From Alphaproteobacteria bacterium (lineage in GTDB: Bacteria > Pseudomonadota > Alphaproteobacteria > Caulobacterales > Caulobacteraceae): 64,000 nt of DNA. Each line of letters starts with the position of its first letter. Positions within the stretch are counted from its first letter, which is position 1. The notes beneath the pieces were generated by a model, which searched no databases, was not told the origin of the DNA, and saw only the letters and a program-made list of their open reading frames with translations. Below are positions 52,140-60,482 of this stretch, in pieces. The stretch is from the NCBI GenBank assembly GCA_018821435.1, contig JAHJME010000008.1:1-64000 (forward strand), in the 5' to 3' direction. A program made the translations under genes and the position numbers.

Positions 52140-52638
52140 CGTCGTCTGCGGTCTGCGCGTCCATGATCTTCAACAGGCGAGCGCGAGCACGGTTCACCCG
52201 GCTCTTGATGGTCCCCAGCGCGCAACCGCAGATCACGGCGGCCTCCTCGTAGGAGAGGCCGGCGGCCCCCACGAGGATCAGCGCCTCGCGGTGCTCGACA
52301 GGTAGCCGCTGCAACGCGTCCTGCAGCGCCCGCATGGCCACGCTCCAGTCCTGGGTGGGCGGCGTCCGCAGCATGCTGGCGTATTCGCCGTCCTCGTCGC
52401 GGACCTCGCGGCGGCGGCGCAGGACGCTGGTGTAGTAGGTGTTTCGCAGGATCGTGAACAGCCAGGCCCGCAGGTTGGTGCCCGGCTCGAACTTGTCGCG
52501 ATTGGACCAGGCCTTGATCAGGGTGTCCTGCACCAGATCGTCGGCGTCGGAGCCGTTGTGGCTCAGCGACCAGGCGAACGCCCGCAACGCGGGTATCAGG
52601 CCGACGACCTCGTCGCGCCAACTCGTGCTGGAGTTCAT
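52099..52638 (-). CDS. ecfG: EcfG-family general stress sigma factor
   Basis: This is a 179-residue ECF sigma factor. Region 2 has IPALRAFAWSLSHNGSDADDLVQDTLIKAW and FEPGTNLRAWLFTILRNTYYTSVLRRRREV; region 4 has RLPVEHREALILVGAAGLSYEEAAVICGCALGT followed by KSRVNRARARL. These are the hallmark EcfG (SigT-type) sequences, which NepR binds. AGGGG precedes ATG 52638 by about 6 bases. GGAAC-N16-CGTT at 52724-52700 predicts autoregulation. Convergence with nepR is unusual, as in most genomes nepR-ecfG run in one direction. It may be a paralogue of a principal EcfG. Confidence 0.93.
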   Translation of the reverse strand: MNSSTSWRDEVVGLIPALRAFAWSLSHNGSDADDLVQDTLIKAWSNRDKFEPGTNLRAWLFTILRNTYYTSVLRRRREVRDEDGEYASMLRTPPTQDWSVAMRALQDALQRLPVEHREALILVGAAGLSYEEAAVICGCALGTIKSRVNRARARLLKIMDAQTADDVMALETMAVMGTA

Positions 52639-52699
52639 CCAATCCCCTAGTTACTCCGGCCGCCCAGACCGGATACGTGCTCTCCACCAGCAGGGATTG

Positions 52700-52724
52700 A
52701 ACGAGCGTCGCCACGATCCGTTCC
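52700..52724 (-). promoter_or_regulatory. EcfG-type promoter for ecfG
   Basis: On the minus strand, GGAAC (52724-52720), 16 bases, then CGTT (52703-52700). This matches the consensus exactly. The predicted start near 52693 gives a 55-base leader for ecfG, which implies positive autoregulation. Confidence 0.75.
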
Positions 52725-52732
52725 GGCGATTC

Positions 52733-52757
52733 GGAACGCATCTGGCCAAACAGCGTT
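52733..52757 (+). promoter_or_regulatory. EcfG-type promoter for the egtB-egtD fusion
   Basis: On the plus strand, GGAAC (52733-52737), 16 bases, then CGTT (52754-52757). This matches the consensus exactly. The predicted start near 52764 leaves about 110 bases before ATG 52876. Its minus-35 lies 8 bases from that of the opposing ecfG promoter. Confidence 0.75.
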
Positions 52758-52875
52758 GGCGTCCGAGATTGGATGCGCGGAATGCAACACCGCGCCCATT
52801 GTGGTGTTCTGGTTTCGTCCCCACATTAGCTGGCGGGCGCCGAAGCCAAGCTTCCGGCCTATGAGGGGATTACCC

Positions 52876-55095
52876 ATGCGCAGCACCGATCGTCCGGACG
52901 CCCGCGCGCGCTCCGAAACACAGGCCGCCTCGGTCGACGCCCTGACCCGCTATCGCCAGGTGCGGCGCGGCACCGAGGGCCTGACGCGATCGCTGACGCC
53001 CGAGGACATGGGCGCTCAGTCCATGCCCGACGCCAGTCCCACGAAGTGGCACATGGCGCACACCACCTGGTTCTTCGAGACCTTCATGCTGACGCCGCAT
53101 CTGGCGGGCTACCGGGTGTTCGATCCCAAGTTCGGCTACCTGTTCAATTCCTACTACGAGGCGATCGGTCCGCGGCAGCCGCGCCCGGCGCGCGGCCTGA
53201 TCACCCGGCCGTCCGCCGCCGATGTCCTGGCGTATCGCGCCCACGTGGACGCCGGCATGGCCCGTCTGCTCGCCGACGGCGCCGGCGATCTGACCGATCT
53301 CCTGGAGCTGGGCCTGGCGCATGAGGAGCAGCACCAGGAGCTGGTGCTGATGGACATCCTTCACCTGTTCGCCCAGTCGCCGCTGGCGCCGGCGTTCGCG
53401 CCGCCCCGGACGTCACCTTCGACCGCGCCCGCCGCGCCGCTGGCCTATGTGGGCTTCGCCGGCGGCCTGGTGGATATCGGCCACGACGGACAGGGCTTCG
53501 CCTTCGACAACGAGGGGCCGCGCCATCGCGTGTGGCTGGAGCCGTTCCGGCTGGCCGACCGGCTGGTGACCAATGCCGAGTGGCTGGCCTTCATGGCCGC
53601 CGACGGCTACGCGCGGCCCGAGTTCTGGCTGTCCGAAGGTTGGGCCCTGGTCCGCGACGAGGCGTGGCGCGCGCCGGTCTACTGGCGCGAGACCATCGAC
53701 GGCTGGCAGGTCATGGGCCTGAACGGCCTGCGGCCGCTGGACCCCGCCCAGCCGGTCAGCCACCTCAGCTATTTCGAAGCCGACGCCTATGCCGCCTGGG
53801 CCGGCGCCCGCCTGCCCACCGAGGCGGAGTGGGAGCACGCCGCCGCCGGGGTTGCGGTCGACGGCAACTTCCTGGGCTCCGGCCGCCTGGATCCGCAGGC
53901 CGCCCCGGACGGCCAGGGCCTGCGCCAGATGTTCGGCGATGTCTGGGAATGGACCCGCAGCGCCTATCTGCCCTATCCGGGCTTCAAGCCGGCCGGTGGC
54001 GCGGTTGGCGAGTACAACGGCAAGTTCATGTCGGGCCAGTTCGTCCTGCGCGGCGGAGCCTGTGTCACGCCCTCAGGCCACGCCCGGGCGAGCTACCGCA
54101 ACTTCTTCTATCCGCATCAGCGCTGGATGTTCTCCGGCCTGCGCCTGGCCCTGGACGGGGCCGGGGCGGACGTCGAGGTCTCGGACCTGGAGGCGGATGT
54201 CGTCGCGGGCCTGTCGAAGACCCACAAATATGTGCCGCCGAAGCACTTCTACGACGCCGCCGGCTCGGACCTGTTCGAGGCGATCACCGAGCTCGAGGAA
54301 TACTACCCGACCCGCACCGAGGTCGCCCTACTGAAGGGCGCCGCGTCCGAGATCGCGCGATACATCCCGGACGGCGCGGCCCTGGTGGAATTCGGCTCGG
54401 GCGCCAGCACCAAGACCCGCATCGTGCTCGACGCCGCGCCCCAGACCGCTGTCTACGCCCCCATCGACATCAGCGCCTCGGCGCTGGAGGGGGCGGCCCA
54501 GGCGATCGGGGCGGACTATCCCAACCTCATCGTCGCCCCGCTGCGCGACGATTTCACCAATGCCCTCAAGCTGCCGCCGGAGACCGAGGGCCGGCCCGTG
54601 GTCGGCTTCTTCCCCGGCTCGACCATCGGCAACTTCACGCCCGAGGAGGCCCGCGCGTTCCTGACCAGCGCGCGCCGGCTGCTGGGCGAGGGGGCGGCGT
54701 TCCTGGTGGGAATGGACCTGGTTAAGGACCCCGCCGTCCTGGTGGCCGCCTACGACGACGCCAAGGGTGTCACCGCAGCGTTCAACAAGAACCTGCTGGT
54801 CCGCATCAACCGCGAGCTGGGCGGCGACTTCGACCTGGACGCCTTCGCCCACCGCGCGGTCTGGAACGCGGCCGAGAGCCGGATAGAGATGCACTTGGTC
54901 AGTCTGAAGGACCAGACCGTTCACGTGGCGGGTCAGCCGTTCCGGTTCGCCGAGGGCGAGACCATCCACACCGAGAATTCGTACAAGTTCACCATCGAGC
55001 GCATCACCACGCTGGCGGCGCAGGCAGGATGGACGTTGGAGCAGCGCTGGGTCAGCGACGAGCCGGCGTTCGGCATGGTCCTGCTGCGGGCCTGA
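52876..55095 (+). CDS. Fused ergothioneine biosynthesis protein: EgtB sulfoxide synthase plus EgtD histidine methyltransferase
   Basis: This 739-residue single ORF has two enzymes. Residues 30-430 are EgtB: the DinB-like part with WHMAHTTWFFETFM (His59/His62) and HEEQHQELVLMDILH (His149, His153; Fe ligands), then the FGE-sulfatase part with GARLPTEAEWEHAAAG, FGDVWEWT and RGGACVTPSGHARASYRNFF. Residues 440-739 are EgtD: KHFYDAAGSDLFEAITELEE, YYPTRTE, VEFGSGASTKTRIVLD (SAM motif I) and FFPGSTIGNFTPEEA. EgtD trimethylates histidine to hercynine and EgtB joins it to a thiol (gamma-glutamylcysteine or cysteine). No stop or start codon separates the domains. GAGGGG is 7 bases before the ATG. An exact EcfG promoter lies upstream. 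Confidence 0.92.
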   Translation: MRSTDRPDARARSETQAASVDALTRYRQVRRGTEGLTRSLTPEDMGAQSMPDASPTKWHMAHTTWFFETFMLTPHLAGYRVFDPKFGYLFNSYYEAIGPRQPRPARGLITRPSAADVLAYRAHVDAGMARLLADGAGDLTDLLELGLAHEEQHQELVLMDILHLFAQSPLAPAFAPPRTSPSTAPAAPLAYVGFAGGLVDIGHDGQGFAFDNEGPRHRVWLEPFRLADRLVTNAEWLAFMAADGYARPEFWLSEGWALVRDEAWRAPVYWRETIDGWQVMGLNGLRPLDPAQPVSHLSYFEADAYAAWAGARLPTEAEWEHAAAGVAVDGNFLGSGRLDPQAAPDGQGLRQMFGDVWEWTRSAYLPYPGFKPAGGAVGEYNGKFMSGQFVLRGGACVTPSGHARASYRNFFYPHQRWMFSGLRLALDGAGADVEVSDLEADVVAGLSKTHKYVPPKHFYDAAGSDLFEAITELEEYYPTRTEVALLKGAASEIARYIPDGAALVEFGSGASTKTRIVLDAAPQTAVYAPIDISASALEGAAQAIGADYPNLIVAPLRDDFTNALKLPPETEGRPVVGFFPGSTIGNFTPEEARAFLTSARRLLGEGAAFLVGMDLVKDPAVLVAAYDDAKGVTAAFNKNLLVRINRELGGDFDLDAFAHRAVWNAAESRIEMHLVSLKDQTVHVAGQPFRFAEGETIHTENSYKFTIERITTLAAQAGWTLEQRWVSDEPAFGMVLLRA

Positions 55096-55142
55096 CGCCG
55101 AACCCCCTGGCGTCTGACCGATAGCGTCTTAGCCCTGACAGC

Positions 55143-55175
55143 GGAAAGCGGACGCCGGTGACGGCGCCCGCTTCC
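55143..55175. terminator. Hairpin between egtB-egtD and the KGG gene
   Basis: 55143-55157 and 55162-55175 form a stem of about 14 pairs with one bulged A and one mismatch, loop GTGA. It lies 48 bases after the fusion stop and 29 before the KGG-gene stop. There is no T run of note, so it may act mainly as an mRNA 3' end. Confidence 0.45.
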
Positions 55176-55203
55176 AGGTCGGGGTATCTATGAACGTGAA
55201 GGC

Positions 55204-55416
55204 TTAGCTTTCGCGGCCTCGCGTGCGGCCACCGCCGCGGGAGGCTTCGCCGCCCTTGCGGCCGGCCTGGGCCGCGAGGTCGCGGTCCTTGGCGAAGCTG
55301 CGCTTTTCACTTGGTACGCTGGCGCCGCCCTTGCGGGCGATCTCACGACGGCGTTCGGGGTTCATCGCGGCGAAACCGCGCCGGGCGCGGGGCTTGTCGG
55401 TGTCGGTGGTGGGCAT
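55204..55416 (-). CDS. KGG-repeat (Con-10/GsiB-like) general stress protein
   Basis: This is a 70-residue stress-type protein: RGFAAMNPERRREIARKGGA and later AAQAGRKGGEASRGGG carry two KGG motifs of the family that includes GsiB and conidiation protein Con-10. The whole chain is basic and hydrophilic, as in hydrophilins. These proteins are induced under general stress. It sits beside the EcfG/NepR/ergothioneine cluster. I found no GGAAC-N16-CGTT motif directly upstream, so its control is unclear. AGGAG lies 13 bases before the ATG. Confidence 0.85.
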   Translation of the reverse strand: MPTTDTDKPRARRGFAAMNPERRREIARKGGASVPSEKRSFAKDRDLAAQAGRKGGEASRGGGRTRGRES

Positions 55417-55495
55417 TGGAGGGGGGTCTCCTCGTGGGGGCTTGCGGTGAGGCTAACCCGTGAGGAAGGGCCAAGGTTGCGTTAGGACTTGCGAC

Positions 55496-56722
55496 TTATT
55501 CGCGGCGAAGCGCCTCGATGGGATCCAGGCGCGCCGCCCGCCAGGACGGATAGGCCCCGAACACCAGCCCGACGATCACCGAGAAGCCCAGCGCCAGCGG
55601 CCCCGCCCAGGCAGGCACGGCGGCCGGCCACTGGCCCAGCTTGGCGATCGCGAACGCACCCAGCACCCCGATGGTCAGTCCGATAAGGCCGCCCACCAGC
55701 GACAGCGCGATCGATTCCAGCGCGAACTGGATGAGGATGTGCGAGCGCTTGGCGCCCACCGCCATGCGCAGGCCGATCTCCCGCGTCCGCTCGGTCACGG
55801 CCACCAGCATGATGTTCATGATGCCGACCCCGCCGACCACCAGCGACACGCCCGCCACCGCAGCCAACAGCACCGTGAAGGTGCCGATCGCCGCCTGGCT
55901 GGCCGCCAGGATCGAGGCCATGTTCTGGGTTTGGAAGTCGTCGTCGTCGCCCTGGCGGATCTTGTGCTGGTCGCGCAGCAGGTTGGTGACGTCCTCCTGC
56001 ACCCGATCCAGGCTGTCCTCGTCGGTGGCCTTCACATAGATCGTCTGCACCGCGTCGCCCCGGCTGCGGCGCCCCGCGATCCGCGAGCGAACGGCGCTGA
56101 GCGGACCCAGCACCACGTCGTCCTGGTCCTGGCCGAACCCGGCCTGGCCCTTGGACTCCAGCACGCCGATCACCTCGAAGGGCACGCTGCGCACGCGTAC
56201 GCGCCGGCCGATGGGGTCGCTGTCGCCCCACAGCTCGCGCGCCACCGTCGGGCCGACCACCAGCACCTTGCGGCCCTGGCGCGCCTCGTTCTCGTCGAAC
56301 ATGCGCCCCGACGCGATCTTCAGGTCGCGGGCGATCAGGTAATCGGGGGTGACCCCCTGGATCTGGCTGTTCCAGTTCGCGCCGTCCGAGGCCAGCTGAG
56401 CCTGGCCGCGCACCAGGGGGGCCACGGCGGCGACGTTCTCCACCTGCTTGGCGATGGCCGTGGCGTCGCCGTCGCGCAGCGAGACGCCGCCGCCGGCCGC
56501 CTGGGCCACGGGGCCGCGCTGGAAGTTCGGCGTCACGATGATCAGGTTCGAGCCCAGGCCCGAGATCGCCTGGGTCACCCGCTGCTGCGCGCCCAGGCCA
56601 ATGGACGTCATCATCACCACCGCGGCGACGCCGATCACCACGCCCAGCGAGGTCAGCACGCTGCGCATCGGGTGGGCCACGATGGCGCCCAGGGCGAAGC
56701 GGACCAGTTCGAAGGACTTCAT
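55496..56722 (-). CDS. MacB-like ABC transporter permease
   Basis: This is a 408-residue FtsX-type permease with four spans: one N-terminal ([20 protein letters not shown]) and three near the C-terminus ([52 protein letters not shown]). The long periplasmic MacB-type domain (about residues 45-280) lies between. [20 protein letters not shown] is the conserved cytoplasmic coupling loop. It ends the MacA-ATPase-permease operon and overlaps the ATPase stop by 4 bases. Confidence 0.93.
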   Translation of the reverse strand: MKSFELVRFALGAIVAHPMRSVLTSLGVVIGVAAVVMMTSIGLGAQQRVTQAISGLGSNLIIVTPNFQRGPVAQAAGGGVSLRDGDATAIAKQVENVAAVAPLVRGQAQLASDGANWNSQIQGVTPDYLIARDLKIASGRMFDENEARQGRKVLVVGPTVARELWGDSDPIGRRVRVRSVPFEVIGVLESKGQAGFGQDQDDVVLGPLSAVRSRIAGRRSRGDAVQTIYVKATDEDSLDRVQEDVTNLLRDQHKIRQGDDDDFQTQNMASILAASQAAIGTFTVLLAAVAGVSLVVGGVGIMNIMLVAVTERTREIGLRMAVGAKRSHILIQFALESIALSLVGGLIGLTIGVLGAFAIAKLGQWPAAVPAWAGPLALGFSVIVGLVFGAYPSWRAARLDPIEALRRE

Positions 56723-57402
56723 GCCTTTCGCCCCCGCTCGTCCGAGACGATCAGGCCGTCGCGGAACGCCACCCGGCGGTGGGCCATGTCGGCGACCTCC
56801 GGGTCGTGGGTGACGATGGCCAGGGTCAGGCCGCCGGCGTTCAGCTCCTCGAACAGCGCCAGCACCTCTTCGCCGGTGTGGGTGTCCAGGGCGCCGGTGG
56901 GCTCGTCGGCCAGCAGCAGGTCGGGCTTGTTGGCCAGGCTGCGGGCGATGGCCACCCGCTGCTGCTGGCCGCCCGACAGCTGGGTCGGCCGGTGGCCCAT
57001 GCGCGCGCCCAGGCCGACGCGTTCCAGCAGTTCGGCGGCGCGCGCCCGGCGATCCTTGGGCGACATGCCGGCGTAGACCATCGGCAGCTCGACGTTCTGC
57101 AGCGCCGTCAGCCGGGGCAGCAGCTGGAAGGACTGGAACACGAAGCCGATCCGGCGGCGGCGGAAGTCGGCCAACTCGTCGTCGGTGAACTGGCCCACGT
57201 CGTCGCCCTCGAAGCCGTAGACGCCGGCCGTCGGCCGATCCAGGCCGCCGAGGATGTTCATCAGGGTGGACTTCCCCGACCCTGACGGCCCGATCACCGC
57301 CACGTACTCGCCGCGCGCGATCTGGAGGCTGACGCCGGCCAGGGCCGACACCTCCTCCTCGCCCATGATGTAGACCTTCTTCAGGTCCTGGATGTCGATC
57401 AT
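56719..57402 (-). CDS. MacB/LolD-type ABC transporter ATP-binding protein
   Basis: This 227-residue ATPase powers the FtsX-like permease. Walker A is [20 protein letters not shown] (about residue 36), the signature is [20 protein letters not shown], Walker B is [16 protein letters not shown] and the switch His is in [14 protein letters not shown]. It resembles LolD, MacB and FtsE. In E. coli MacB is a single protein; here the ATPase and permease are split. It follows the membrane fusion protein by 11 bases. Confidence 0.95.
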   Translation of the reverse strand: MIDIQDLKKVYIMGEEEVSALAGVSLQIARGEYVAVIGPSGSGKSTLMNILGGLDRPTAGVYGFEGDDVGQFTDDELADFRRRRIGFVFQSFQLLPRLTALQNVELPMVYAGMSPKDRRARAAELLERVGLGARMGHRPTQLSGGQQQRVAIARSLANKPDLLLADEPTGALDTHTGEEVLALFEELNAGGLTLAIVTHDPEVADMAHRRVAFRDGLIVSDERGRKA

Positions 57403-57413
57403 GGTCAGGGCGC

Positions 57414-59009
57414 CTACATGCGCACCCGGACCCCGCCGCCGCCGCCAGGCGCGCCGGGCGGTAGGCCCATGCCGCCCAGCTGGGCCTTGGGCCGGGGACC
57501 GCCGCCGACGATCACCTGGTCGCCAGGCTTCAGGTCGGGGCCGACGATCTCGGTGAAGCTGCCGTCCGTGGCGCCGGAGCGCACGGCGATGGGCGTGGGC
57601 TTGCCGTCGCGCAGCACATAGACCGTGCCGGCGCGCAGGCCGCCACCTCCGCCGCGTCCGCCACGCCCCTGCGCCATCGTGGCCTTCAGGGCGACCAGCT
57701 TGGTCTTCTGGTCGGGGCGAAGCAGGGGCTCCAGCTTGGCGAACGCCTCGCCAGTGACCTTGGTCATCGCCTCGCGCATGGCGGCGGGATTGCCCGTGGC
57801 GCCGGACCGCGCGGCCTGCATCTTCTGGCGCATCTCGGCCTGGATCGGCTCCCAGGCCTTCTGCTGCTTGGCGTCCAGGCCCAGCTGTTCGACGACGCGG
57901 GCGCCGGCGCCTTGCCGCGCGCCGCCCTGACGGTTGCCGCCGCCTTGTTGGCCGCCGCCCATGCCGGGGCCGCCGACCATCGCGCCGCCGCCCTGGCGCG
58001 CGCCGCCCGTCGTCTCGGCGGGCGGGCTCCAGCGCAGGGCCTGGGCCGGGACCTTGGTGACGTTGCGCTTGGTGTCGATGATGATGTCCGCGTTGGCGGT
58101 CATGCCCGGCAGCAGCTTGCGGCGCGGATTGTCCGCTTCGGCGATCACCGTATAGCTGACCACGTTCTGGTCGGTGGTCGGCTGCTTGCGCACCTGGGTC
58201 AGGATCCCCTCGTAGGTGTCGTCCGGGAACGCATCGACGGTGAACCGCACCATCTGGCCTTCCTGCAACTGGCCGACGTCGGCTTCGTCCACCGAGATCT
58301 TCACCTCAACCTTCGACAGGTCTTGGGCGATGGTGAACAGCACCGGGGCCTGCAGGCTGGCGGCCACCGTGTTGCCGGGCTCGACCTTGCGATCGACGAC
58401 GATGCCGTCGATGGGCGCCACGATGGTGGTCCGGCGCAGGTCCGCATCCTGGCTGCGCAACGCGGCGCGGCTCTGGGTGACGCGGGCGGCGGCGGCGGCG
58501 ACGTTGGCGCGCGAGGTTTTCAGGGCCGCCGTGGCCTGGTCCAGGGTCGTGGCGGCGTACCAGCCCTGGTCCACCAGGGTCTTCTTGCGATTGTAGTCGG
58601 CCTGGGCGTTGTCCAGCGTCGCCTGCGCCTGGCGCACGGCCGCCTGGCCGGCGAGGATGTCGGCCTGCCCCTGGGCCACGCGGGACTGGTAGGTCTGGGG
58701 ATCGATGATCGCCAGCGTCTGGCCGGCCTTCACCTCGTCGTTGAAGTCGACCAGCACCTTGGTCACCTGGCCCGAGATCTGCGAGCCGACGTCCACGGTG
58801 ACCAGGGCCTGCAGGCTGCCGGAGGCGGAGACCGAGCGGGTGATGTCGCCTTGCTCCACGGCGCCCAGCCGATACGGGTCCTTCACCGGCTTCGGCCGCG
58901 TTTGCCAACCGACGATAGCGGCGACGATCAGCACCACGACGCCCAAGGTGATCCAGGCGGCGCGAGGAATCCGGAAGGTGCGGCGGCGCGTGGGGCTGTT
59001 CAGGCTCAT
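57414..59009 (-). CDS. MacA-like periplasmic adaptor with a Spy/CpxP-like insertion
   Basis: This is a 531-residue membrane fusion protein. The N-terminal anchor (ITLGVVVLIVAAIVGW, residues 20-35) precedes the lipoyl-like barrel (GSQISGQVTKVLVDFNDEV), a helical hairpin (about 105-190) and the beta-barrel region (VTIKISVDEADVG-like at 234-245). At about residues 335-457 there is an extra segment: a Gly/Gln-rich linker, then a helical block VVEQLGLDAKQQKAWEPIQAE with METs and LEPLLRPDQKTKLVALKATM, resembling the LTxxQ helices of Spy and CpxP, flanked by Gly/Arg linkers. The end is GTVYVLRDGKPT. Such an insertion is not in E. coli MacA. It is the first gene of the efflux operon. Confidence 0.9.
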   Translation of the reverse strand: MSLNSPTRRRTFRIPRAAWITLGVVVLIVAAIVGWQTRPKPVKDPYRLGAVEQGDITRSVSASGSLQALVTVDVGSQISGQVTKVLVDFNDEVKAGQTLAIIDPQTYQSRVAQGQADILAGQAAVRQAQATLDNAQADYNRKKTLVDQGWYAATTLDQATAALKTSRANVAAAAARVTQSRAALRSQDADLRRTTIVAPIDGIVVDRKVEPGNTVAASLQAPVLFTIAQDLSKVEVKISVDEADVGQLQEGQMVRFTVDAFPDDTYEGILTQVRKQPTTDQNVVSYTVIAEADNPRRKLLPGMTANADIIIDTKRNVTKVPAQALRWSPPAETTGGARQGGGAMVGGPGMGGGQQGGGNRQGGARQGAGARVVEQLGLDAKQQKAWEPIQAEMRQKMQAARSGATGNPAAMREAMTKVTGEAFAKLEPLLRPDQKTKLVALKATMAQGRGGRGGGGGLRAGTVYVLRDGKPTPIAVRSGATDGSFTEIVGPDLKPGDQVIVGGGPRPKAQLGGMGLPPGAPGGGGGVRVRM

Positions 59010-59116
59010 GTTGTCCCAAGTATCGGAGGGTCCTGATGAACCCGCCGTGACTAGGCCTTAGCGCCGTTACCGCCCGATTTCATGATTGTTTCGACGTCGC
59101 CGCCAAAATGCGCGGC

Positions 59117-60457
59117 CTAGAGCGGCAGTTGAACCCGCGCCGTCAGGCCGCCGCCGACGCGATTTGTCAGGCTGACGTCGCCACCGTGGCCGCGAGCGAT
59201 CGAGCGCACGATCGCCAGGCCCAGGCCGATCCCGCCGGTCTGGCGGCTGCGCGACGGCTCGCGGCGGTAGAAGGGGTCGAACACCTTCTCGGCGTCCTTC
59301 TCCGGAATGCCCGGGCCGTCGTCGTCGATCTCGACCACGGCATGGCCGGCGTCGCTGAACACCCGCGCCCGAGCCTGGCCGCCGAACTTCACGGCGTTCT
59401 CCAGCAGGTTGGCGATCAGGCGGCGCAGCGCCATGGGGTCGCCCTCCAGGATCACCTTCTCGCCGGGCTCGACCTCGGTCTTGGCGCCAGTCTCGGCCAT
59501 CTCGTCGCAAAGGCTTTCCACCAGCGACGACAGCTCCAGCGGCGTCCGCTCCCCCGGCCGGGTGGCGTCGCGCACGAAAGTCAGCGTCGCGGTGATCATC
59601 TCCTCCATCTGGTCCAGGTCGGAGGCGTACTTGACCCGCTGCTCCTCGGGCAGACTCTCGATCCGGAAGCGCAGGCGGGTGAGGGGGGTGCGCAGGTCGT
59701 GGGCGATGGCGCCCATCATCGCCGTGCGGTCCTCGACGTAGCGGCGCAGGCGTCCCTGCATCTCGTTGAAGGCGCGGGCGGCGGTCGTGACCTCGGCCGG
59801 CCCCTTCACCTCCAGCGGCGGGGCGTTGGGATCGCGGCCCAGCCGCTCGGCGGCCTCGGCGAACACCTTGATCGGTTGCGACAGCCGCCGCGCGAAGATC
59901 CACGCCACCGGCGACATCGCCAGCGCCGAAAGGGCGAACCAGATCGCGACCCGCTGTTGCCAGTCGTCCAGCCAGAACGGCCGCTCCGGCTCGACCACCT
60001 TCCAGCGGCCGTCGGGTTGGCGCACGCCCACCTCGAACGGCGCGACCAGGAAGTGCTCTTCCTCGCGCATGCCGGCGCGGGCCACGCGGTCGCGGATGAT
60101 CCGTCCGACGCGACGGTCCGCGAGCGGGCCACGCTTGCCGCCGATGGTCACGCTGGAGCTCGGCACCCCCAGGTCGGCGGCGATCTTGTCGCGGATGGCG
60201 GGCATGGTCTTGCCCTCCAGCTCAGGACCCGGCGGCGTGTCCTTGGTCTCCAGCATCAGCGGACGCCGCTCGGTGAAGCTGGGGGCCTGGCCGCGGAAAG
60301 TCCGCTCGATCTCCGACAGGCGATAGAAGTCCGGCGCCGGCGGCGGCAGCATGAACACCAACAGGGCGCTCATCGCCCAAGCCGCCACCAGCGTCAGGCC
60401 GGTCAGCGTCAGCAGCTGGACCAGCAGGGAGGCCGTCGGGCGGCCGAACCGCATCAC
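59117..60457 (-). CDS. EnvZ-like sensor histidine kinase
   Basis: This 446-residue inner-membrane kinase has two spans (residues 9-32 and about 155-180) around a periplasmic sensor, then HAMP (RRLSQPIKVFAEAAERLGRD), the dimerisation box MGAIAHDLRTPLTRLRFRIE with the His acceptor (about residue 245), the N box LIANLLENAVKFGG, and the G1/G2 loops VEIDDDGPGIPEKDAEKVFD and GIGLGLAIV. It lies 25 bases after the response regulator on the same strand, and its stop is 107 bases before the efflux adaptor gene. The signal is unknown. Confidence 0.94.
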   Translation of the reverse strand: MMRFGRPTASLLVQLLTLTGLTLVAAWAMSALLVFMLPPPAPDFYRLSEIERTFRGQAPSFTERRPLMLETKDTPPGPELEGKTMPAIRDKIAADLGVPSSSVTIGGKRGPLADRRVGRIIRDRVARAGMREEEHFLVAPFEVGVRQPDGRWKVVEPERPFWLDDWQQRVAIWFALSALAMSPVAWIFARRLSQPIKVFAEAAERLGRDPNAPPLEVKGPAEVTTAARAFNEMQGRLRRYVEDRTAMMGAIAHDLRTPLTRLRFRIESLPEEQRVKYASDLDQMEEMITATLTFVRDATRPGERTPLELSSLVESLCDEMAETGAKTEVEPGEKVILEGDPMALRRLIANLLENAVKFGGQARARVFSDAGHAVVEIDDDGPGIPEKDAEKVFDPFYRREPSRSRQTGGIGLGLAIVRSIARGHGGDVSLTNRVGGGLTARVQLPL

Positions 60458-60482
60458 GCCCGTTTGACCTTGCCGAAGGGCG

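Noticed and set aside
52070..52741. A 223-codon minus-strand frame overlapping ecfG
   Set aside because: The other frame carries complete ECF sigma regions 2 and 4; this one is Arg/Pro-rich with no motif.
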